Origin: Hydrocarboniclastica marina
GTDB taxonomy: Bacteria; Pseudomonadota; Gammaproteobacteria; Pseudomonadales; Oleiphilaceae
NCBI RefSeq assembly: GCF_004851605.1
Contig: NZ_CP031093.1
Span: 2,852,692 to 2,916,691, forward strand
DNA length: 64,000 nt
Direction of reading: 5' to 3'
Part shown: positions 18,051 through 26,332 of the stretch, one piece after another
Layout: each line of letters begins with the position of its first letter
Position numbering within the stretch: position 1 is the first letter of the stretch
Made by a program: the position numbers and the translations under genes
The notes under the pieces: generated by a model
Told to the model about the DNA's origin: nothing
The model's input: the letters and a program-made list of their open reading frames with translations, nothing else
Database searches by the model: none

Positions 18051-18932
18051 ATGCTAGACTCTCTGACCAGCCTGGCCGAACTGGACGGCGTCATCGCCGT
18101 CACGCGAGCCATTCTCATGGCAACGGTGGGACTTCTGGTGGCCGCGCTGGCTGCCAGAGGCGCTCACAAAGTAGCGTTCAAACACTTCAGCGCGCATCAC
18201 AGCACCATGATTCGCCGACTGGTTTACTGGTTGATCCTGGGGCTCTTTGCCGCGTCAGCTTTGCGCCAGCTGGGCTTCAGCCTGAGCGTTTTACTTGGCG
18301 CGGCCGGGGTGCTGTCGGTTGCGATCGGATTCGCTTCACAAACCTCGGCCTCCAACCTCATAAGCGGCCTGTTTCTGGTTGGTGAACGGCCTTTTGAGCT
18401 GGGCGACATTATTCGGGTAGGCACTACGACAGGTGAGGTTCTGTCCATCGATCTGTTGTCGGTCAAGCTACGCACCTTTGACAACCTGTTTGTGCGTATT
18501 CCCAACGAGAGCCTGATAAAGACCGAAATGACCAATCTCACCCGCTTCCCCATCCGCCGGTTCGACCTGCTTATCGGGGTGGCATACCGGGAGGATATCG
18601 GTCGGGTCAGAGATGTCTTGCTGACCGTCGCTGACAAGAACCCACTTTGCCTGGACGACCCCGCGCCGCTGTTTATATTCACGGGTTTCGGTGAGTCGGC
18701 CCTCAACATCCAGTTTTCTGTCTGGGCCAAGCGCGGAAGTTTCCTTGAGCTGCGCAATAGCCTCCAGCAGGCGGTAAAGGAAGCCTTCGATGCAGAAGGT
18801 ATCGAAATCCCCTTTCCTCACCGAACACTCTACGCGGGCAGCGAAACCGAACCATTCCCGGTGAGAGTTGTGGCAGAAACACCGGCCCGGGACGCCCCAA
18901 CCGAGGGCCCAGAAGAATCTCGCCCCGGCTGA
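18051..18932 (+). CDS. Small-conductance mechanosensitive channel, MscS family
   Basis: The 293-residue protein has three transmembrane helices and a pore helix rich in Gly/Ala (VLLGAAGVLSVAIGFASQT, about 80-100), then the beta domain (LGDIIRVGTTTGEV) and the C-terminal alpha/beta domain ending IEIPFPHRTLY. The size is close to E. coli MscS (286 residues). It would open under membrane tension to release solutes on osmotic downshift. It follows DUF432 by 27 bases with its own ribosome-binding site. The tail after residue 270 is Pro/Glu-rich and unconserved. Confidence 0.93.
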   Translation: MLDSLTSLAELDGVIAVTRAILMATVGLLVAALAARGAHKVAFKHFSAHHSTMIRRLVYWLILGLFAASALRQLGFSLSVLLGAAGVLSVAIGFASQTSASNLISGLFLVGERPFELGDIIRVGTTTGEVLSIDLLSVKLRTFDNLFVRIPNESLIKTEMTNLTRFPIRRFDLLIGVAYREDIGRVRDVLLTVADKNPLCLDDPAPLFIFTGFGESALNIQFSVWAKRGSFLELRNSLQQAVKEAFDAEGIEIPFPHRTLYAGSETEPFPVRVVAETPARDAPTEGPEESRPG

Positions 18933-18989
18933 CGTCTACACTACAAAAGACAGACTCTGCGGAATCGATGAAACAGCCGAAGGTGAAAA

Positions 18990-19364
18990 ATGGCCAGCAA
19001 CAGCGACAAGAACGCCAAAATGGATCGTATCCTGGCCGAGCAGCGCCAGTACATCGCCCAGCGGGAAAAGGGCTATCGGGAAAAAGCGCTCAAACTGTAC
19101 CCCTGGATTTGCGGTCGTTGCGCCCGCGAGTTCACTCATAGCAATCTGCGCGAGCTGACTGTGCACCACGTCAACCACGACCACGATTATAATCCGTCCG
19201 ATGGCAGCAACTGGGAGCTTCTGTGCCTTTACTGCCACGACGAGGAACATAGCAAGTTTGAGGCTTTCGTACGCTACGGCGGTAGCGCAGAGTCTGCAAC
19301 GGAAGCGGCCACTTTCAGCCCATTCGCGGGCCTCAAAGAGGCACTGGAGCAAAAGAAAAAGTAA
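18990..19364 (+). CDS. yajD: YajD-like HNH nuclease family protein
   Basis: The 124-residue protein has an N-terminal helical region and an HNH module: CGRCAREF (first zinc knuckle, about 42-49), LTVHHVNHDHDYNP (catalytic His pair, about 57-70) and LLCLYCHDEEHSKF (second Cys pair plus His). Length and motif order match E. coli YajD. HNH proteins of this type are presumed nucleases or nucleic-acid-binding proteins; YajD has no established substrate. It follows the mscS-like gene by 57 bases on the same strand and could be co-transcribed. Confidence 0.9.
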   Translation: MASNSDKNAKMDRILAEQRQYIAQREKGYREKALKLYPWICGRCAREFTHSNLRELTVHHVNHDHDYNPSDGSNWELLCLYCHDEEHSKFEAFVRYGGSAESATEAATFSPFAGLKEALEQKKK

Positions 19365-19434
19365 CCGGTATACCGTGCGCCATAGCGCCATGAGGCCGGA
19401 TCTGCCAACACGGGCGCTCGCCCCCTGGGCGCTT

Positions 19435-20316
19435 TCAGGTGAAGCGAGCCAGGTAATCCACCAGCCGGTTCTCCAGCCACGTCATCACCTGGCCGCTACG
19501 GGTTCCATCCGTCGTGATTGTGACATAGCTTCGCCAGGACATGGCATCGCGATATTTCAGAACGCGCAGCTGCTCATCCTGAAGCGCTGCCGCTATCAGC
19601 GGCAACGTGAGCCGGGCCCAGCCGGCGCCTTCCAATACCGCGTCCCGTATCAGTTCAAACTGGGCCAAAGCCAGGTAACTGGGTGATTCCGATGCCTGGG
19701 GAACCAGCAGGTCATCCCGCAGAAATGCCGTCGTGATTTCGGTGTGCAGTTGCAGGTCCTCAGGGTTCACCTGCGGCAGACGACACAGCGGATGCCCGGC
19801 CGCCGCGACGGTCAGCAGCCGGATATCGCCGAGCTCGCCCATGTGCAGGCTGGTATCGTTTACGCCCTCGGGCGCCAGGCCGAACGCTATGTCCACAGCC
19901 TGCCGGGACACCAGGGTCAACAGGTCCTGTGGCGGGGCGAGGTAGACTGAAATACCGGTTAACGGGAACCGTGCCTTGAGCGCCGCCATGGTCTGCCGCC
20001 AGAAAGCTTCAGGCAGGGCATCATCCCGGGCGATCCTGAGCGCTGATTCAACGCCAGCCAGCTGGTGTGAGCAACGCACCTGAATCTGACGCGCTGTCTG
20101 CACCAGCCGCTGGCAGTCAGCCTGAATCGCGGAACCGATGGGGGTCAGGCGCAGCTGATTGCCCGCTCGTTCGAACAATTGCACGCCAAGCTCGTCCTCA
20201 AGTGCGCTTATGGCCGTGCTGAGCGTGGTCCGGCTGCGGCCCAGGGCTCGGGCCGCTGCCGCCACTGAGCCATGTTCGACAACCATCAGGAAAAGCTCAG
20301 CCTGGGATGTACGCAT
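19435..20316 (-). CDS. LysR-family transcriptional regulator
   Basis: The 293-residue protein has an N-terminal winged helix-turn-helix (SVAAAARALGRSRTTLSTA, about 17-35, then LGVQLFER) and a C-terminal substrate-binding domain (about 90-290). GGAGGAG lies 9 bases before the ATG at 20316; an ATG six codons upstream is unlikely. It is divergent from the cation transporter gene at 20468, the usual arrangement for a LysR regulator and its target, and a perfect 19-bp palindrome lies between them. The inducer is unknown; a metal or metabolite linked to the transporter is a reasonable guess. Confidence 0.92.
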   Translation of the reverse strand: MRTSQAELFLMVVEHGSVAAAARALGRSRTTLSTAISALEDELGVQLFERAGNQLRLTPIGSAIQADCQRLVQTARQIQVRCSHQLAGVESALRIARDDALPEAFWRQTMAALKARFPLTGISVYLAPPQDLLTLVSRQAVDIAFGLAPEGVNDTSLHMGELGDIRLLTVAAAGHPLCRLPQVNPEDLQLHTEITTAFLRDDLLVPQASESPSYLALAQFELIRDAVLEGAGWARLTLPLIAAALQDEQLRVLKYRDAMSWRSYVTITTDGTRSGQVMTWLENRLVDYLARFT

Positions 20317-20369
20317 AGCCCTTTTCTCCTCCACTTAATGGGACTCATGGTAGCACTTGGCAATCGAAT

Positions 20370-20388
20370 GCGCCGGAATATCCGGCGC
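20370..20388. promoter_or_regulatory. Palindrome in the lysR-transporter divergent promoter region
   Basis: GCGCCGGA-ATA-TCCGGCGC is a perfect 8+8 bp inverted repeat with a 3-base centre, 54 bases upstream of the LysR start and about 80 upstream of the transporter start. It is a good candidate operator for the LysR protein or another dimeric regulator. It does not show the usual T-N11-A LysR form. Confidence 0.45.
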
Positions 20389-20467
20389 TGAGCGCTTCGC
20401 TTTTCGCCCCACACCAACGCTAGACTTCAACTCAAGCTGTTCCCATCCTTAACCGCCCGAGCTTGCC

Positions 20468-21364
20468 ATGCCCGTCCCTTCCGTGAATGAAAAACAGGTC
20501 CTGAAACTCTCCGCATTCTCTGCAGGCGCGTTCGCGCTCGCAGGCATCGGCTGGGGTCTGGCTGCAGATTCACTGGTAATTGTTTTTGACGGCGCTTATT
20601 CGCTGGTCAGCCTGATCCTCTCCCTATTGTCTCTGGGGGTACATCAACTGCTGCAAAAACCGGCGGACTCCCGGTTCAATTTTGGCCGCATGGTCGCCGA
20701 GCCATTGACTGTAGCGGTTAAAGGCGTGGTTATCATGCTGGTCTGTGTCATATCGCTTGTTTCAGCGATTGCCGCGCTGGCGTCTGGTGGTCGCGAGGTA
20801 CAGGCCGACCTGGCCTTGGTCTTCGCTACGGCGAACGTGGCCGGCTGCTGGTTTACCTGGCGCTACCTCCAGGAAAAACAGACCCGCTGTGATTCGGAGC
20901 TGATCGCCGCCGAGAGCCGGCAATGGCTGATGGATATGGTCATCAGTATGGCGGTAATGGGTGGGTTCATGCTGGCCAGCCTGCTGGTACTGACGCCTTT
21001 CGCCGCCTGGGCGGTTTATGCGGACCCGGCAATGGTAGTGCTGGCGTCGCTGTACTTCCTGACAGTCCCCCTGCGTATGACTGTCGGGGCAATACGCGAG
21101 GTAATGCTGAGCACGCCTGAGCCCGACCTTCGTCGTACGGTGACCCGACGCCTTTCGGCCCAGGGCATACGCCGCGATGAGATCCGGCTGGCGAAAGTAG
21201 GCTGCCACCTGATCGTCGACGTCGACGCCCCTGCCGCGGCTCTTTCAGACCTGGCCTCGACCCGGCGTAAACTGGAAGCCTGCCTAGACGATCTGCCACT
21301 TCAGGCCGTAATCCGCGTCAATTTCTACGCAGTGGGCGGCCCCCTGAGACTTCAGGCGGACTGA
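20468..21364 (+). CDS. Cation diffusion facilitator family transporter
   Basis: The 298-residue protein has about six transmembrane helices and a cytoplasmic C-terminal domain, as in CDF exporters. Asp residues in DSLVIVFDGAYSL (TM2) and in SRQWLMDMVIS (TM5) occupy the positions of the metal-binding site, although the usual His residues are missing, so the metal may differ from Zn or the protein may be divergent. The C-terminal part (about 220-298) is a small ferredoxin-like domain. It is probably an inner-membrane cation/proton antiporter regulated by the divergent LysR protein. Confidence 0.82.
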   Translation: MPVPSVNEKQVLKLSAFSAGAFALAGIGWGLAADSLVIVFDGAYSLVSLILSLLSLGVHQLLQKPADSRFNFGRMVAEPLTVAVKGVVIMLVCVISLVSAIAALASGGREVQADLALVFATANVAGCWFTWRYLQEKQTRCDSELIAAESRQWLMDMVISMAVMGGFMLASLLVLTPFAAWAVYADPAMVVLASLYFLTVPLRMTVGAIREVMLSTPEPDLRRTVTRRLSAQGIRRDEIRLAKVGCHLIVDVDAPAAALSDLASTRRKLEACLDDLPLQAVIRVNFYAVGGPLRLQAD

Positions 21365-21380
21365 AAGAGCCGCCAATTCC

Positions 21381-22325
21381 TCAGTCCTTTTCACGTGGTC
21401 CAGCCCAACCACTCTCACGAAGCCAATCTACAGTATCTTCAAGCGGATACTGCTCGGCGAACGCCACCATGTAATCAATCTTGTTCACCGCATCCAGTGA
21501 AACTCGTACACCGGGCGGGAACTCCGGATCGACCCGATGGTACCGGGACCTTAGAAGCTGCCGACACTGATAATCGGTGATGGAAGTGGTCCCTTCCAGT
21601 ATCAGGTTGACCAGGGGCTTAAGCCACTGGGTATAGCCCCAATCGACGTTTCTTCCTTTGACGTATTGCAGGATATTGCCAGTGCTTAACGACAGGACCT
21701 GGATATCCTCCAGCGCCGGCGTCGGCTGATAGCGCTCGTCCAGGGCCTGGGCTATGGCACACATCGAGGGGTTATTGGCATAGACACCGCCATCCACGAA
21801 GCCATCGACGGCCGGAAAATAGGTCGGCGCCGCAGAAGTGTAGAGGCCAACGTCCGCAGCGCGGGCCTGCCGGTCATCCCCTGGTCCCACAAAGTTGTGG
21901 AACAGTTTGGGTTTCCAGGTCCTGCGCTCGGGGCGTTCGTTGTCGAGGTCGAAGGTGGTAATAAGGACGTGCTTGGACAACTGGCCAAGCTCCACTTTGC
22001 CAAAGAGCCGTTTCAGCTCCCGCCGCAGAGGCAGTGTGCTGTAATCCGCGCCGGCAAATTTGCCAAGGTCAGTCAGATCGTCCCACCAGGAGTCGTCGAA
22101 GATCGCTGGCCCCTTGTCGATGTAAAGGGCCCGCAGTTGTTGTAGCTCAATGCCATGGGCGAGCCCCAGCGCTACGAGCCCTCCGGTCGAGGTGCCTGCG
22201 ATCAGGTCGGTTGTGTCGAGCAGACGCTCAAGGCCGGGTGTTTGGGTCAGACGCTGGAGAAGAATCGTCGCGATCAGCCCCCGGATGCCGCCGCCGTCAA
22301 TGGAAATTATGCGGTAACTCGCCAT
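21381..22325 (-). CDS. Patatin-like phospholipase
   Basis: The 314-residue soluble protein has all patatin hallmarks: DGGGIRGL (oxyanion hole, about 10-17), GTSTGG (nucleophile Ser near 46) and VDGGVYANNP (catalytic Asp near 180). Patatins are acyl hydrolases with a Ser-Asp dyad. The start at 22325 has GGGAGGG upstream; the six-codon extension is less likely. No cyclic-nucleotide synthase, sensor or toxin-antitoxin partner is adjacent, so this is more likely a housekeeping lipase than the effector of a CBASS-type system. Confidence 0.92.
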   Translation of the reverse strand: MASYRIISIDGGGIRGLIATILLQRLTQTPGLERLLDTTDLIAGTSTGGLVALGLAHGIELQQLRALYIDKGPAIFDDSWWDDLTDLGKFAGADYSTLPLRRELKRLFGKVELGQLSKHVLITTFDLDNERPERRTWKPKLFHNFVGPGDDRQARAADVGLYTSAAPTYFPAVDGFVDGGVYANNPSMCAIAQALDERYQPTPALEDIQVLSLSTGNILQYVKGRNVDWGYTQWLKPLVNLILEGTTSITDYQCRQLLRSRYHRVDPEFPPGVRVSLDAVNKIDYMVAFAEQYPLEDTVDWLRESGWAGPREKD

Positions 22326-22343
22326 GCCAACCCTCCCTGGCAT

Positions 22344-22376
22344 AAAAAACCCAATCTAATCCGGTAGGCCCGGATT
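22344..22376 (-). terminator. Probable intrinsic terminator after the KaiC/GGDEF-EAL unit
   Basis: On the minus strand AATCCGG pairs with CCGGATT around a 5-base loop (22358-22376), and a run of six T (22344-22349) follows after about eight bases. It lies 40 bases past the stop of the GGDEF-EAL gene. The gap before the T-run makes it weaker than a textbook terminator. Confidence 0.5.
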
Positions 22377-22415
22377 GAATCCCGCCGTCCAGGCCCTTTT
22401 GCGGGCTCGGTCAAC

Positions 22416-24560
22416 CTATAGCACGGCTGTTGCAAAAACCGACTTCGGAGACTTCAGAAGCTCGGTGGTCTGCGCAGCCGGGCGGGGCTTGCCGAACAGA
22501 TACCCCTGCAACTCCTGGCAGTGTTGAGCCTTGAGGAAAGCAACCTGCTCCTCATCCGTCACCCCTTCCGCCACGACGTTGAGGCCCAGGTGATGCGCCA
22601 GCGCAATCGTGGCAGAGACGATTGCTGCATCGTTATGATCTTCCGCGATATTAACTATGAACGACTGGTCAATTTTCAGCGTATCAATGGGCAGCCGTTT
22701 GATATGCGCAAGGGATGAGTAGCCGGTGCCGAAATCGTCCATGGCAATAAAAATACCCTGGCTCCTGAGGCTGTTGAGATGCTCGCAGCTCACCTCAAGG
22801 TTTTTCATCAGGCTGCTCTCGGTGATTTCAAGTTCCAGGTCGCAGGGATTCAGACCTGATGCCCCCAAAACCCTCTGAATACGTTCGACAAAGGTAGGCG
22901 AACTCAATTGATAGGCGGAGATGTTGACCGATATCCGGGTGGGCGGCAGCCCCATATCCGACCAGATACGCGACTGCCGGCATGCCGTCTCCAGGACCCA
23001 CTCGCCGATCTGGGTGATCATCCCGATTTCCTCCGCCAGCGGGATAAACTCGGAAGGCAGGACCAGACCCCGACCAGGATGGTGCCAGCGAATTAATGCC
23101 TCAAGGCCGACAATTTTCTCGGACTCGACGTTAACTCTCGGTTGGTAGTAAACCTCCAGCTCATTATTCTGCAGGGCAAGCCGTAAAGCATTTTCAGTCA
23201 GCAGCCTTTCAAGCACATGCTGATTCATCCGCTTGTCAAAAAAGCGGAATGCGCCCGAGCCTTGCTCCTTCGCCCGGTACATGGCGAGGTCTGCAAACTT
23301 GAGCAGACTATTGGCGTCCCAGGCATCTCTTGGGAAAACACTGCCGCCAACGCTTGTGGAGACGCTGACCTCGTGGTTCTCCAGCCGAATCGGCTCTTCG
23401 ACAGTATCAATGACAGCCGTAGCGATCGCCGACATGGCATCGCTCGACTCCAAGTCTTCCAGCACAATCACGAACTCATCGCCGCCTAGACGTGCGACAG
23501 TATCTGCTTCGCGAACCGAGCCGAGCAGCCGGGATGCGATAATCTTTAACAGCTGATCGCCCTTCTCATGGCCGAGGCTGTCATTAATCTGCTTGAAGCG
23601 ATTGAGATCCAGAAAAAGCACGCCAATCTGTCGATCATTGCGCTTGGCCTGTTCCAGCGCATGGTGCAGCCTGTCGTCGAGCATTGTCCGGTTGGCGAGC
23701 CCCGTCAGTGCATCGTGCGTTGCGAGGTATCTTATACGCCGTTCATTGTGGTTTGCCTGGGTTACATCCCGGGCTACGCCATGAACCCCGACAATGCTGC
23801 CATCGACAACTACGGGGAAGAGCACCACCTCCACATCGACCCGGGTGTTGTCCTTGCGAATTTTTCGCGTATGGAATTTTTGTGCATTGCCGAGGCGGGC
23901 ACCATCGAACGCTGATCGCGTACGCTCCAGAAACTCAGGCACCACGTAGCGCTCTTCCGACATTGCCTGAAACTCCTCCAGGGAATAACCCAGAAGATAT
24001 TCATGAGCCTCATTGATGGAGAGAAAACTCCCATCAAGGTCGCGAATGAATGCTCCGTCGGGATGGTTGTCGAACATTGACTTGAAACGTTGTTCGTTTT
24101 CCCGAAGCCGCGCCTGGGTCTCGCTGACCTCGTACTGTCGACCCCGCGCCAGCAAAGCCGAGCGCACGCTACTTATGAGGGACGCGGTCCTTACCGGTCG
24201 CTCAAGCACGACAAGATTGGGCAGTGACTGAACAGCCCGCTGCATGATGACGGAGTCAGCCCCCTGCCCCGCCAGAACAAGAATGGGCAGATCGGACCAG
24301 TCCGGTTCCTGGGCAACGTACGCCCGAAGGACGTCCATCAACTGCCCCTCGAGGGCGTCCTCCACTGTCAGTACTGCACCAGCGCCCTCTAGCAGGGCTT
24401 GCTGTAGCGCAGCCACACTGTTGCAGACCGTACTGATGACGCCGCCCGATGCCAGCACTTCGCTCGCCAGCTGCCCGTCCTTGACAGTCGCCGCGTGGAT
24501 GAGCAGCCGCTGGGAGCGCAACTCGCTTTGTCGGTCAGGTAGACGGGTCATTATGCTCAA
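22416..24560 (-). CDS. Pseudo-receiver-PAS-GGDEF-EAL protein paired with KaiC-like ATPase
   Basis: The 714-residue protein starts with a receiver-like domain (about 18-140) in which the region around GAGAVLTVEDAL has no phospho-acceptor Asp, so it is a pseudo-receiver of the kind found on histidine kinases beside KaiC homologues. A PAS domain follows (about 150-270), then GGDEF with intact RLGGDEFVIVL (near 365) and EAL with intact GLEALIRWHHP, DDFGTGYSSL and LKIDQSFI. Both catalytic activities are possible. The start overlaps the end of the kaiC-like gene by 26 bases, so the two are co-transcribed and probably co-translated. An ATG three codons later is an alternative start. Confidence 0.93.
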   Translation of the reverse strand: MSIMTRLPDRQSELRSQRLLIHAATVKDGQLASEVLASGGVISTVCNSVAALQQALLEGAGAVLTVEDALEGQLMDVLRAYVAQEPDWSDLPILVLAGQGADSVIMQRAVQSLPNLVVLERPVRTASLISSVRSALLARGRQYEVSETQARLRENEQRFKSMFDNHPDGAFIRDLDGSFLSINEAHEYLLGYSLEEFQAMSEERYVVPEFLERTRSAFDGARLGNAQKFHTRKIRKDNTRVDVEVVLFPVVVDGSIVGVHGVARDVTQANHNERRIRYLATHDALTGLANRTMLDDRLHHALEQAKRNDRQIGVLFLDLNRFKQINDSLGHEKGDQLLKIIASRLLGSVREADTVARLGGDEFVIVLEDLESSDAMSAIATAVIDTVEEPIRLENHEVSVSTSVGGSVFPRDAWDANSLLKFADLAMYRAKEQGSGAFRFFDKRMNQHVLERLLTENALRLALQNNELEVYYQPRVNVESEKIVGLEALIRWHHPGRGLVLPSEFIPLAEEIGMITQIGEWVLETACRQSRIWSDMGLPPTRISVNISAYQLSSPTFVERIQRVLGASGLNPCDLELEITESSLMKNLEVSCEHLNSLRSQGIFIAMDDFGTGYSSLAHIKRLPIDTLKIDQSFIVNIAEDHNDAAIVSATIALAHHLGLNVVAEGVTDEEQVAFLKAQHCQELQGYLFGKPRPAAQTTELLKSPKSVFATAVL

Positions 24561-26034
24561 TGTCAGGCTCTGCCCTGTATTCAGGGACGCCTGTCAAAAC
24601 GCCATGGAAACGTAAAAGCGCATCGCCGACCTTGAGGCCATCGCTTGTAATAGACAGGGCGCGGATCATTTTCTGATGACCACCGCCTCGTTTCTTGAAG
24701 ACCGAGATGGCCTGTTTGAGCTCGCCCCCATATTCGTAATGACGCAACAGGATGACGTTATCGGCCAGATAGCTCACATCCAGAATGCTTCTCATGGTTC
24801 CCACCAGGCCCGCCTGAACGCCGACCAGAATAGATGCCACACCGCGCTGGGACAGGTACGTGAGAAGCTCGTGCAGATGCGTAATCAGGAAGCGCTCATC
24901 CGGCGACGAGTTAAGGTAACCGTTAAGGCTGTCAATGACGACCACGCTGGCACCGCGCTCCTCGACGGCATGCTGCACAGCATGAGCCAGTTCGCCTGGT
25001 GCAAGCTCCGCCGGGTCCACTTCCTGCAGTGTCACGGTTCCCTCTTCCCAGGCCGAACGCAACTTGATGCCTAACTGATCCGTTCGGTTAAGCAGGGTAT
25101 TCTTGCTTTCCTCAAACAGAAACATGGCTCCCGTGCGGCCCTGGGCAACCGCCGCCGCCAGCAACTGGGCCGCGATCGTCGACTTGCCGGTTCCTGCCGG
25201 ACCATTTACCAGCGTGCTGGTGCCTGCTTCAATCCCGCCACCGAGCAGCTCGTCAAAAGCCGGGTCGCCGATGCTTATCTGCTCTTGGGCGCGTGCACTG
25301 CGGGACTCGGCGGCTACGAGGCGCTGGTAGACAACCAACCCGCCCCGAAGGATGTTGTAATCGTGGAAGCCGGACCGGAAACCGACCCCACGGTATTTCT
25401 GGATCCTCAGCCGACGGCGGTCACTGCCGTAGTCACGCTCCACCTGTTCAAGCGTCACCACACCATGAGCGATACTCTTCACTTCCAGATCACTGCTTTG
25501 GGTGGTCTTGTCGTCAATCATCAAGCAGGTGCAATTACGCTTGGTGAAATACTGCTTGTAGGCCAGCACCTGCCGACGGTACTTGAGCGGGCTTTCGGCC
25601 AGTAGCCGGAGCTCGGAAAGCGAGTCGATAACCACGCGTGTCGGGTTAAGGGCCTCGACGCTGGACAGGATTTTCTTGGTAGTCTGGCCCAGCTCAACCT
25701 CGGACGGGTGGAAAATTGTGTAATGCTGGTCGGGATCGAGCAGGTCTTCGTCCGGAACAACCTCGTGAATATGGATACCTTCGAGCCCCCAGTTATGCGA
25801 GGCCGCTACCGCACGTAGTTCGTCTTCCGTTTCGGAAAGCGTAATATAAAGGACGTCTTCCCCGCGCCGCGCGCCCTCCAGCAGGAACTGAAGTCCCAGT
25901 GTGGTTTTGCCGGCGCCCGGCGTCCCTTCTATGAGATAGAGTCTGTTAGGGGTAAAGCCACCGCACAACACGTCGTCCAGGCCATCAATGCCCGTCGAGA
26001 TCATGGGCGAGGTTTCGCGTACTTTCGAATTCAT
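24535..26034 (-). CDS. KaiC-like double-domain RecA-type ATPase
   Basis: The 499-residue protein has two KaiC domains. CI has Walker A GTPGAGKTT (37-45) and CII has GPAGTGKST (about 273-281) followed by FEES, the catalytic Glu pair of KaiC CII. Around residue 420 the segment DVSYLADNVILL aligns with the phosphorylation loop of cyanobacterial KaiC; the Ser is present, but the neighbouring Thr is Tyr. No kaiA or kaiB is near. Homologues of this type occur in many bacteria next to histidine kinases and are thought to act as ATP-driven signalling hubs rather than clocks. Here the partner is a GGDEF-EAL protein, so c-di-GMP output is likely. Confidence 0.9.
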   Translation of the reverse strand: MNSKVRETSPMISTGIDGLDDVLCGGFTPNRLYLIEGTPGAGKTTLGLQFLLEGARRGEDVLYITLSETEDELRAVAASHNWGLEGIHIHEVVPDEDLLDPDQHYTIFHPSEVELGQTTKKILSSVEALNPTRVVIDSLSELRLLAESPLKYRRQVLAYKQYFTKRNCTCLMIDDKTTQSSDLEVKSIAHGVVTLEQVERDYGSDRRRLRIQKYRGVGFRSGFHDYNILRGGLVVYQRLVAAESRSARAQEQISIGDPAFDELLGGGIEAGTSTLVNGPAGTGKSTIAAQLLAAAVAQGRTGAMFLFEESKNTLLNRTDQLGIKLRSAWEEGTVTLQEVDPAELAPGELAHAVQHAVEERGASVVVIDSLNGYLNSSPDERFLITHLHELLTYLSQRGVASILVGVQAGLVGTMRSILDVSYLADNVILLRHYEYGGELKQAISVFKKRGGGHQKMIRALSITSDGLKVGDALLRFHGVLTGVPEYRAEPDIEHNDPST

Positions 26035-26253
26035 ATAGAAGCCCGGTCACGGGTGTTAAACAATATGCAGCGCCGAAAAGCCCATCGCCCGCGGGACGCG
26101 TTGTCATCGCAAAGCATGCCCATGCGGTTAAGGCGCTTCAGTTCTCAACATCAAATATTAACAGGCTTCTGAAAAACGTACATTGTCATACAGCAATGTG
26201 GCCGTAGCTGAACCTTCACCCGGCCCGGCCCGTGCAGCTCCGGACTGTTTAAC

Positions 26254-26307
26254 GGCCGAAGACTGTTTGACGACTGAAGACTATGTGACGGCTGAAGATT
26301 AGGGTGA
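26254..26307. repeat. Three imperfect 18-bp tandem repeats
   Basis: Three adjacent 18-base units share the core GAAGA(C/T)T followed by a G/T-rich tail ending GAC or TGA; a partial fourth copy precedes them. They lie in the 300-base gap between the KaiC-like and lipase-chaperone-like genes, just past the stop of the latter. No gene is supported in that gap. Confidence 0.5.
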
Positions 26308-26332
26308 TGGGTGATGGATGACGGGCTAGGGG

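Noticed and set aside
21381-26034. Patatin plus KaiC/GGDEF unit as a defence island (CBASS-like)
   Set aside because: There is no CD-NTase, sensor, or toxin gene, and the patatin lies on a separate transcript behind a terminator. GGDEF-EAL domains make or cleave bacterial c-di-GMP rather than defence nucleotides in this context.
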